Assembly (NCBI RefSeq): GCF_900108185.1
Contig: NZ_FNVA01000001.1
Coordinates: forward strand, 806,001 to 870,000
Source: Bryocella elongata
Lineage (GTDB): Bacteria; Acidobacteriota; Terriglobia; Terriglobales; Acidobacteriaceae
Direction of reading: 5' to 3'
Length of the DNA stretch: 64,000 nt
Shown one piece after another: positions 58,168 to 64,000 of this stretch. A program made the translations under genes and the position numbers. The notes beneath the pieces were generated by a model that did no database searches, was not told where the DNA came from, and saw nothing but the letters and a program-made list of their open reading frames with translations. Numbering within the stretch: position 1 is the stretch's first letter; each line of letters opens with the position of its first letter.

Positions 58168-59538
58168 ATGAAACTGAACTCGTATGTTCTTCGCAGCACG
58201 ATGGTGGGCGCGCTCGGCGGGCTCCTCTTTGGCTTTGACACCGCCGTCATCGCGGGCGCCAACCACGGCCTCACCTCGACCTTCGGGCTCCAGAATGTGC
58301 AGTGGCACGGTCACACCGTCTCCCAGCTCGGCATCACCGTCTCCATCGCGCTCTGGGGCACGGTCATCGGAGCGCTCACCGCCGGCTCCCTCGGCCAGAA
58401 GTACGGCTCGCGCGAGATGCTTCGTCTCACCGCGATCCTCTACCTGCTCTCGGCAGTAGGCTGCGCTCTCTCGCCGGCGTGGGGCATCTTCCTCGCGGCT
58501 CGTTTCCTCGGCGGACTCGGTATCGGTGGCTCCTCCGTCCTCGGCCCGGTCTACATCGCAGAGCTCGCCCCCGCAAAGATCCGCGGCCGCCTCGTCGGCA
58601 CCTTTCAGATCATGATCGTCGTGGGCATCCTGCTCGCGTACCTGTCGAACTACCTCATCAGCCTCGCTCACCTGGGCCCGCTCGAGTGGCGTTGGGAGCT
58701 TGGCGTCGCCGCTGGGCCCGCAGCCATCTTCATGGCGCTGCTCTACACCATCCCGCGGTCGGCGCGCTGGCTCACCACACAAGACCGCTTCGACGAAGCT
58801 CGCGAGGTACTCGAGCTCATGGGCTCGCCCGACTCGCAGGCCGAGATCGACGAATTCAAGGAATCTCTGCACCTCGAGATCTCCGGCCGGCAGGCCAGCC
58901 TCTTTGAGAGACTCAATGGCCGCTTCCGTTATGCCGTCCCGATGTTCCTCGCGTTCTCTGTCGCCGCGTTCAATCAGCTCAGCGGCATCAACGCGATCCT
59001 CTATTACCTCAATGACATCTTCGCGGCCGCAGGCTTCAGCCAGGTGTCCGCCAACATGCAGGCCGTGGCCATCGGCACGATGAACCTGCTGGCTACGCTT
59101 CTCGGTATGCTCCTCATCGACAGACTTGGCCGCAAGGCTTTGCTGCTGATTGGCGCGGTCGGAACAACAGCTTGCCTGGCGTTCGTCGCTGTCATCTTTT
59201 CCACGCACAGTCACCAGAACCTGCTGGTCTGGGCGCTGGTGGCATATATCGCATTCTTCGCCATCTCCCAGGGCGCGGTTATCTGGGTCTACATCAGCGA
59301 GGTCTTTCCAACTCGCGTCCGCAACAAGGGCCAGAGCCTCGGCTCCGGTACGCACTGGGTGCTCAACGCCATCGTCTCGTATGCGTTTCCATTGGTTGCC
59401 GCGAAGTCCGGAGGGGGCGCCCCCTTCGTCTTCTTCGCCGCCATGATGGCCCTGCAATTTGTCGTCGTACTCTTCTTCTTCCCGGAGACCAAGCAGGTCT
59501 CGCTCGAAGAGCTGCAGAAGAAGCTCAAGATCGTCTAG
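58168..59538 (+). CDS. Sugar porter (MFS, GalP/XylE type)
   Basis: A 456-residue MFS sugar transporter with 12 helices. Diagnostic are GGLLFGFDTAVIAGA (N-terminal), FLGGLGIGGSSVLGPVYIAELAPAKIRGRLVG (PESP-like loop), QLSGINAILYYLNDIFAAAG (QQxxGINxxxYY core), PRSARWL (helix-6 loop) and PETKQVSLEELQ (C-terminal PETKG). It imports a hexose or pentose with protons. The LacI-type operator upstream implies sugar-inducible control; the repressor gene is elsewhere. A hairpin follows the stop. Confidence 0.94.
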   Translation: MKLNSYVLRSTMVGALGGLLFGFDTAVIAGANHGLTSTFGLQNVQWHGHTVSQLGITVSIALWGTVIGALTAGSLGQKYGSREMLRLTAILYLLSAVGCALSPAWGIFLAARFLGGLGIGGSSVLGPVYIAELAPAKIRGRLVGTFQIMIVVGILLAYLSNYLISLAHLGPLEWRWELGVAAGPAAIFMALLYTIPRSARWLTTQDRFDEAREVLELMGSPDSQAEIDEFKESLHLEISGRQASLFERLNGRFRYAVPMFLAFSVAAFNQLSGINAILYYLNDIFAAAGFSQVSANMQAVAIGTMNLLATLLGMLLIDRLGRKALLLIGAVGTTACLAFVAVIFSTHSHQNLLVWALVAYIAFFAISQGAVIWVYISEVFPTRVRNKGQSLGSGTHWVLNAIVSYAFPLVAAKSGGGAPFVFFAAMMALQFVVVLFFFPETKQVSLEELQKKLKIV

Positions 59539-59561
59539 GTTCCTGCACCGATTGGGGGTGC

Positions 59562-59587
59562 CCCACGTCTCGCTTCCGAGACGTGGG
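59562..59587 (+). terminator. Hairpin after sugar porter
   Basis: Arms CCCACGTCTCG and CGAGACGTGGG enclose CTTC, 24 bases after the stop codon. There is no T-run, so it is more likely an mRNA-protecting stem than a full terminator by itself. Confidence 0.55.
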
Positions 59588-59611
59588 TTCCAGGCGATCC
59601 ATCCCCAACGC

Positions 59612-59644
59612 AAAAAGGGCCGTCCCCATTGGGACGGCCCTTTG
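59612..59644. terminator. Bidirectional terminator between sugar porter and hpt
   Basis: AAAAAGGGCCGTCCC and GGGACGGCCCTTTG flank a CATT loop. The A-rich 5' side and T-rich 3' side let it end transcription of both convergent genes. Confidence 0.85.
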
Positions 59645-59657
59645 CTACACCAAAATC

Positions 59658-60224
59658 CTAGTGTCCCGGAGGCGTGTCCGGGTACAGGCGAATGTCATCC
59701 ACACCGCGGTAGCGCTCGGCATAGTCCATGCCGTAGCCGATGACGAACCGGTTCGGAATCTTGAAGCACGCATAATCGGCCTCGATCGGCACCAGCCGGC
59801 GCTCCGGCTTGTCCAGGCAGGTCGCGATCTTCAGCGATGCCGGCTTGTGCTGCAGCATCAGCTGGCGCAGGTAGCTCAGGGTCAGGCCTGTGTCGAGGAT
59901 GTCCTCGACGATGATCACGTGCTTGCCCTCAATCGGGTTGTCAATGTCCTTGATCAGCTTCACCGCGCCCGACGAAACGCGGGCACGGCCATAGCTGGAG
60001 ACCGCCACGAAGTCGAAGGTGTTGTCGACGGTAATCGAGCGGGCAAGGTCGGCAAGGAAGATGGCGGCGCCCTTCAGCACGCCAATGAGCACGATCGACT
60101 GGCCGTCATACTCTTCCGAGATCTGCTTGCCGATCGCCTGAACACGCTCAGCGATCTGCTCTTTGGAGAAGAGGACGTCCATGGAAGCGGGCGCAAGGTA
60201 CGGTGGGAGGGGTGAAGTCGCCAT
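59658..60224 (-). CDS. hpt: Hypoxanthine phosphoribosyltransferase
   Basis: A 188-residue purine salvage enzyme producing IMP and GMP from bases and PRPP. The PRPP motif is in VIIVEDILDTGLTLSYL; substrate-loop YGRARVSSGAV and the C-terminal YGMDYAERYRGVDDIRLY, which is the hypoxanthine-guanine type signature. Start uncertain: the frame opens at 60224 with 14 Pro/Ala-rich residues before the family's normal MDVLFSKEQIAERV (ATG at 60182). It diverges from lgt and converges with the sugar porter. Confidence 0.93.
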   Translation of the reverse strand: MATSPLPPYLAPASMDVLFSKEQIAERVQAIGKQISEEYDGQSIVLIGVLKGAAIFLADLARSITVDNTFDFVAVSSYGRARVSSGAVKLIKDIDNPIEGKHVIIVEDILDTGLTLSYLRQLMLQHKPASLKIATCLDKPERRLVPIEADYACFKIPNRFVIGYGMDYAERYRGVDDIRLYPDTPPGH

Positions 60225-60324
60225 AGCGAGATCAAGCCTAGCGAAATCCCGACGGCATGGCGACCCTCGATCTGAGGAAAACTAGCGTTTATCGCTCCTC
60301 TCGCTCCGCTGTTCGCACGCTCCG

Positions 60325-60330
60325 TATACT
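60325..60330 (+). promoter_or_regulatory. -10 box for lgt, near-leaderless
   Basis: TATACT ends 9 bases before the lgt ATG, so transcripts would start about three bases upstream of the codon. No clear -35 or ribosome-binding site is present. Confidence 0.4.
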
Positions 60331-60339
60331 CAAAGATGC

Positions 60340-61251
60340 ATGTATCCGTATCTCAATCTTGGGTCGATCCACGTCGGCACCTTTGGTCTCCTGCTGTGGG
60401 TCGCCGCAGTCTGCGCGACCATCGTGCTGCATAAGAACTTTGTCCGCAACGGTGTCTCCACGGACGCCCTCAACGTCGTCGCACTCGTCGTTCTCGCGGG
60501 CATCCTCGGCGCCAAAGCGTGGCATGAGCTCGAAGACCCGGCCCAGCTTGCCGAAGCCTGGCGTCAGATCCTGCTGCCATTGCACGCCTCCAATCTTCCC
60601 GCGTGGCAGCGCCCCGTCGACGTCGTCATGGACTTTCTGCACTGGTTCCAGGCGGGCTTTGCCTGGTACGGTGGCCTGCTTGCTGCGATTGCGACGCTCA
60701 TGGCCTGCGGAGCCTCCGTGAAGCCGAACGGCCTCACCGGCCTTCGCGCTGCGCTTCGCATGCTGGACCTTGCGGCTCCAGCGGCAGCGCTGGGCTACGG
60801 CGTCGGACGCATCGGCTGCCTCACCTCCGGCGATGGTGACTACGGCGTCAACACCACACTCCCCTGGGGCGTGCACATGATGAACGGGCCGGACCAGTAC
60901 CATCGCGCCCTGGTGGTGCCTACGCCGCCCACCGCCGCCGTCCAGCCCACGCCCATCTACGAGCTCTTCTTCGGCCTGCTGCTCTTCTGGCTCTTGTGGA
61001 CGTTAGCCTCGAAGGCCCGCCCGCTCGGCTGGATGACCGGCCTCTACCTCGCGCTCGCCGGGGTAGGCCGCTTTCTCGTTGAGTTCGTCCGCGTCAATCC
61101 GAGACTCTACTTCGGGCACACGCTCTCGAATGCCCAGGTGGCCTCGCTTGGCAGCATCCTCTTCGGCCTCATTGTGATTCTGGCCTCGCGAAGAAACCTC
61201 GCCATCGAGCCAGTACCGCTGTCTCCCGAGGCAAGGGAAGCGACAGCGTAG
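60340..61251 (+). CDS. lgt: Prolipoprotein diacylglyceryl transferase-like protein
   Basis: A 303-residue, about 7-TM inner-membrane protein of the Lgt family, which attaches diacylglycerol to the lipobox cysteine of preprolipoproteins. The family's topology is clear and the periplasmic signature appears as GRIGCLTSGDGDYG (156-169) with Arg157 conserved. The usual Asn146 is Cys160 here and Glu151 is Asp165; the HGG motif is YGG (Tyr110). Arg and Glu near RFLVEFVR remain. The gene may be a divergent functional Lgt or a paralogue. Lipoproteins do occur in the window (DUF1800), so one Lgt is needed somewhere in the genome. Confidence 0.82.
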   Translation: MYPYLNLGSIHVGTFGLLLWVAAVCATIVLHKNFVRNGVSTDALNVVALVVLAGILGAKAWHELEDPAQLAEAWRQILLPLHASNLPAWQRPVDVVMDFLHWFQAGFAWYGGLLAAIATLMACGASVKPNGLTGLRAALRMLDLAAPAAALGYGVGRIGCLTSGDGDYGVNTTLPWGVHMMNGPDQYHRALVVPTPPTAAVQPTPIYELFFGLLLFWLLWTLASKARPLGWMTGLYLALAGVGRFLVEFVRVNPRLYFGHTLSNAQVASLGSILFGLIVILASRRNLAIEPVPLSPEAREATA

Positions 61252-61265
61252 CGCCGGGACGATCG

Positions 61266-61973
61266 CTACAACCGCTTCAGATACTCCCGCGCCAGCGCCA
61301 GCTCCGGGAACAGACGTTCCTCGGCCTGGAACTCGCGCGAATGCACGCATCGCCGTCCTGCGCGTACTCGCACCGGATGCTTCAGGTGCAGCATCTCGTG
61401 GTACAGCAGGTACTCGATCGCATACCGCGGTGTGCCCGGCCGGTCAAATACCTTGCTCACCACGATCGTATTGTGGGCCGCGTCGTAATGGCCCAGCATA
61501 CGCCGCGCTGCGTGCTCGCTCCACGTCAGCGTCGGACGACCCAGCAGCCCGTGGAAGAACCGCTGGTTGATCGACTCGAAGACCTCGTCGAGATCCCACA
61601 CATGGCCCTTCGACGTCGTGATGCGCTTCCGCCCGCGATCCTGCCGGATGCGCTCCGCCTGCTTCGCGACCGGCTCCGATTGCGTATAGCGCCGGTAGCG
61701 GTCGGCGAGATAAGGTTCAATCGGCTTGCGATACAGCTTCGCCAGCAGAATGTGCGCGATCGCCTGGTGAATGCTCTCTGGCGAGTGCTCAAGCAGGTCC
61801 GACAACCGCACAATCAGACGCCCCTCCCGCAGCCGGATCGTCGTATTCAGGCTCGTGAAGCGCCTGAACTTGATCTCCATCGGCGGCATGGGCGCTCGCG
61901 GACGAAGGTCACGATACGCCTCCGCGAAGACCGCATAGACAGCTTCAGAGACGGGGGGAAGAGCAGTGGGCAC
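61266..61973 (-). CDS. SprT/YgjP-like zinc metallopeptidase
   Basis: A 235-residue protein with the zinc motif HEMLH (His192, Glu193, His196) preceded by AIEYLLY and a third ligand likely in the HSREF region near 214-220. IRLREGRLIVRLSDLLE near the N-terminus and GHYDAAHNTIVVSKVFD match SprT-like/WLM proteins. Such enzymes process DNA-protein crosslinks or unknown substrates; cytoplasmic. It converges with lgt with only 14 bases between. Confidence 0.84.
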   Translation of the reverse strand: MPTALPPVSEAVYAVFAEAYRDLRPRAPMPPMEIKFRRFTSLNTTIRLREGRLIVRLSDLLEHSPESIHQAIAHILLAKLYRKPIEPYLADRYRRYTQSEPVAKQAERIRQDRGRKRITTSKGHVWDLDEVFESINQRFFHGLLGRPTLTWSEHAARRMLGHYDAAHNTIVVSKVFDRPGTPRYAIEYLLYHEMLHLKHPVRVRAGRRCVHSREFQAEERLFPELALAREYLKRL

Positions 61974-62067
61974 GCGTATACAAGGTTAACATGTGCGGCT
62001 TCCACGGCACCGCCAGCGCATTGATCGGATGGAAGTCTACTAGCCCGTCAGCGAAGCACAAGATGGC

Positions 62068-62655
62068 CTAATGTTCGCCCCGGGCCGTCGGAGCATGAGG
62101 AGCGTTTCTTCGATCGTTCTCGGCCTTCTCCGCTTCAGGATGCGCCTTGAAGTAGGCCTCCTGGTCTGTCTTCAGCTGCACGGCGATCTGCCGCGTGTCC
62201 TTCACTGCGTCCAGCGCGATCCTCCGGACCACGTTGAAGTGTTCGTCTTCTGCGGCAGCACGCAGAGAAGTCGACCACCGCTCTGTGGCTTCCACCAGCT
62301 TGGGTAGGGCCTTGCGCACATCGCGATGCCGCTGAGCAAGCTGGTCGAGGTTATCGTTCAGCTCATCGGCAATCTGCGCGAACTGGTCGATCGCATCATG
62401 CAGATCGTCCGGCGTCGAGAGATGCTTCGGCCCATGGACCAGATCATCGATCCATCGCTGCCGGTCATCCAGGATCTTCACGTACGCTGCGATGCGCCCC
62501 AGCGGCTCATAGGCGGCGTCGCGAAGGGCATCAACCTCCTTCTCGCTCATGACACCTTCGCCAGCCTGCGCGCGCAGCCTGGGCGGACCAGCCAGGGTGC
62601 CGCCCAGCAGGACGCCCAGCAACAGCGTGGCGAGGATATGGGCCTGGTGCCTCAC
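62068..62655 (-). CDS. Secreted helical hypothetical protein
   Basis: A 195-residue protein with a signal peptide (ILATLLLGVLLGGTLAGPPRLRAQ). The mature part is almost all helical and strongly amphipathic (VDALRDAAYEPLGRIAAYVKILDDRQRWIDDLV, then DAIDQFAQIADELNDNLDQLAQRH), ending in a charged tail (HPEAEKAENDRRNAPHAP). No family recognised. It overlaps the upstream gene by 4 bases (62652-62655), so the two are coupled and could form a helical-bundle complex in the periplasm. Confidence 0.8.
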   Translation of the reverse strand: MRHQAHILATLLLGVLLGGTLAGPPRLRAQAGEGVMSEKEVDALRDAAYEPLGRIAAYVKILDDRQRWIDDLVHGPKHLSTPDDLHDAIDQFAQIADELNDNLDQLAQRHRDVRKALPKLVEATERWSTSLRAAAEDEHFNVVRRIALDAVKDTRQIAVQLKTDQEAYFKAHPEAEKAENDRRNAPHAPTARGEH

Positions 62656-63152
62656 TTCGAGAACACCAGCCGCAGCATCGTTGCATGCAGCTTGCCCAGC
62701 TGCGTCAGCGTCGCCTGCACCGCGGCCTGCTCGTTGCTGGTCGCCGCACGCGCCATGTCCGACAGCCGGCGCTCGGTGTGCTCCATCAGCTTCTCCGCGT
62801 TCTTCAACCGACGCGCATTGCCAGCAGAGGCCCCGTCGATCTTGTGCATCACCCGATCGATGCGGCCCATCGTCTCTGCGACCTGAGCCTCATCGCCTGC
62901 AGCCATGGCTCGGCCAGCGGCCTCGGTCAGGCCGTGAAGGACCTCGGTGTAGAGGAAGCATTGCTCCTGTGGTTTGGCTTCGTCCGCCCGTTGCTCAAGC
63001 AATGCGAGCGCGGGAGCATCAAGCAGAGGCTCATCTGGAGAGGACGCCGCCCGTGCCATTGGGCCGCCAGCCACCAGAATGCTCAATGCCAGCCCGAATC
63101 CTGCCCACTGACTGGCCCGATGTGTTGCTCCTGCAAACTGCCGATCGACCAT
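62652..63152 (-). CDS. Secreted helical hypothetical protein, partner of 62068-62655
   Basis: A 166-residue protein with a signal peptide (FGLALSILVAGGPMARAASS). The mature part is helical (LLEQRADEAKPQEQCFLYTEVLHGLTEAAGRAMAAGD; AETMGRIDRVMHKIDGAS) with a single cysteine. No recognised family. It lies on the minus strand between the TPR protein (63205-64000) and its helical sister. The overlap suggests a two-component periplasmic complex of unknown role. Confidence 0.78.
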   Translation of the reverse strand: MVDRQFAGATHRASQWAGFGLALSILVAGGPMARAASSPDEPLLDAPALALLEQRADEAKPQEQCFLYTEVLHGLTEAAGRAMAAGDEAQVAETMGRIDRVMHKIDGASAGNARRLKNAEKLMEHTERRLSDMARAATSNEQAAVQATLTQLGKLHATMLRLVFSK

Positions 63153-63204
63153 AGCGCACCTCCCCGGGTGACGCCTTGTTGGTGACGACGGAGTCGACTT
63201 TGCT

Positions 63205-64000
63205 TTACCTCATCGACTTCAGTGCGACCAGCCGATGGCGCGCCTCAAACTCCTCGTCGGGGAATTTGCCGTCCGCCACAGCCAGAAAGGCCCGATATGT
63301 CTTTGCTGCCTGCTGATACTGATGCAAGGTATCGTACGCTGTTGCCTCGAGGAACAGCGTAGCTGGCGATTCGGGAAGCACTGTAGCACGAGCGGAGAGC
63401 GCCTGCAACGTCGTCTTCGGATCCCCGTTTCTGGAGGCGGCAAAGGCCAGGTGTCCGGCGGCCTCACCCCAGTCCTGATCGTTGTGGAAGGCGGCTCGCT
63501 CACTCACGGCCTGGGCCAGCACCTTCTCCGCCTCCGCGTACTTCTGATCCTTCACCAGCAGCCCTCCCAGCGCGTCCTTCAGTGACGGATCGCCCGGATT
63601 CGCTGCCACCATCTGGCGGTACAGCGGTTCGGCCTTGGGGCCCTCCCCTGCCAGGGAATAGATCTGTGCCAGCAGGCGCGTCATCGCCGGATCAGCGGCA
63701 AACTCGGGCGATCGCTCCCGCAGGCCCTCCACAAGCGGAATCGCCAGGTCCGTCTTGCCGTCCGCCGCCAGCGCAGATGCCATCTGCGCTACCAGCCGCG
63801 GGTCATCGGAGTGCTTGTCCAGCACAGGCTGCAGCACCGCCTCAGCGTCGGCGTTGCGTCCCTCCCTCACCAGCACATGCGCGAGCCCAACCGTCGCATC
63901 GACGTTGCCCGGATTCGCCGCCAGCGCGCGCCGGTACGCTGCCTCCGAGTCAGCCGCATCGCCGGAACGTTCCGCCAGCTCAGCCGTAAGAGCGCTGTCC
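63205..64000 (-). CDS. TPR-repeat protein (N-terminus outside window)
   Basis: The frame is open to the right edge: upstream of GTG 63876 it continues as AYRRALAANPGNVDATVGLAH, a clear tetratricopeptide unit, so the protein begins beyond the window and 264 residues are visible. At least six TPR pairs can be seen, for example AEPLYRQMVAANPGDPSLKDALGGLLVKD and ATAYDTLHQYQQAAKTYRAFL. TPR arrays mediate protein assembly. It lies upstream of two small secreted helical genes, which it may bind. No catalytic motif. Confidence 0.88.
   Translation of the reverse strand, partial: DSALTAELAERSGDAADSEAAYRRALAANPGNVDATVGLAHVLVREGRNADAEAVLQPVLDKHSDDPRLVAQMASALAADGKTDLAIPLVEGLRERSPEFAADPAMTRLLAQIYSLAGEGPKAEPLYRQMVAANPGDPSLKDALGGLLVKDQKYAEAEKVLAQAVSERAAFHNDQDWGEAAGHLAFAASRNGDPKTTLQALSARATVLPESPATLFLEATAYDTLHQYQQAAKTYRAFLAVADGKFPDEEFEARHRLVALKSMR

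Noticed and set aside
58045..59613. 522-codon minus-strand frame over the sugar porter
   Set aside because: Covers the operator and the whole porter gene in reverse; composition of Glu/Arg/Asp repeats is typical of a mirror of a membrane gene.

Overview
The window looks like chromosomal DNA of a soil Acidobacteriota, most likely class Terriglobia (Granulicella / Terriglobus / Edaphobacter-like). This is an inference from gene content. The window combines a high-GC, densely packed genome, hopanoid genes (hpnC-hpnD-hpnE and hpnJ), a DUF1800/DUF1501 pair, tandem DUF507 genes, a very large TonB-dependent receptor with an N-terminal carboxypeptidase-regulatory-like domain, Tat-exported glycoside hydrolases and secreted Ig-repeat proteins. 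No plasmid, phage, insertion sequence or CRISPR array is visible.

Layout: (1) 1-2.0 kb: end of a MarR regulator, an MFS exporter and a small membrane protein, all overlapping. (2) 2.0-4.5 kb: an Mla-type ABC ATPase/permease pair on the minus strand, divergent from a metallophosphoesterase. (3) 4.6-9.1 kb: four translationally coupled genes, a zinc alcohol dehydrogenase followed by hpnC, hpnD and hpnE, making squalene from farnesyl diphosphate. (4) 9.3-12.8 kb: a DUF1800 lipoprotein and a Tat-exported DUF1501 protein. (5) 12.8-15.2 kb: two small EmrE-like membrane proteins and hpnJ (hopanoid cyclitol-ether radical SAM enzyme). (6) 15.4-19.0 kb: HlyD adaptor, TPR protein and TolC-like channel with no pump gene. 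(7) 19.1-22.2 kb: recJ with an acidic partner gene, divergent from two DUF507 genes. (8) 22.2-27.8 kb: a tRNA-Glu gene followed by its terminator, a possible integrase remnant and low-density secreted genes, including a sialidase-like fragment. This may be an old island.

(9) 27.8-35.1 kb: an OmpR/histidine-kinase pair divergent from a gutted alkaline phosphatase gene, a small secreted protein, a TonB-dependent receptor and a YncE-type beta-propeller. A CCTAAG-N5-CCTAAG direct repeat lies between the two arms and is a good candidate response-regulator site. (10) 35.3-42.0 kb: rfbD, rfbB, a Wzx-like flippase, a GH125 mannosidase and a GH1 beta-glucosidase, suggesting surface glycan export and glycan turnover. 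(11) 42.0-47.9 kb: Lrp and a cysteine-synthase homologue (divergent), TetR, PcaD-like hydrolase, a trehalase-like glycosidase, TlpA and an unusual cysteine-rich rhodanese. (12) 47.9-64.0 kb: mostly housekeeping: zwf, a cupin protein, miaB, a bifunctional nuclease, a glycosyltransferase, aroA, an M1 aminopeptidase, a sugar porter with a perfect LacI-type operator, hpt, lgt, a SprT-like protease, two small secreted helical proteins and the end of a TPR protein.

No single large undescribed system stands out. The most unusual items are the two-component / TonB / YncE locus with its decayed phosphatase, the cysteine-rich rhodanese next to TlpA, the Mla ATPase with Ser in place of the Walker B glutamate, the Lgt homologue lacking canonical residues, the pump-less HlyD-TPR-TolC operon, and the tRNA-Glu island scar. 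Start sites were chosen by reading ribosome-binding sites, signal peptides and overlaps. All family assignments come from motif recognition without database searches.
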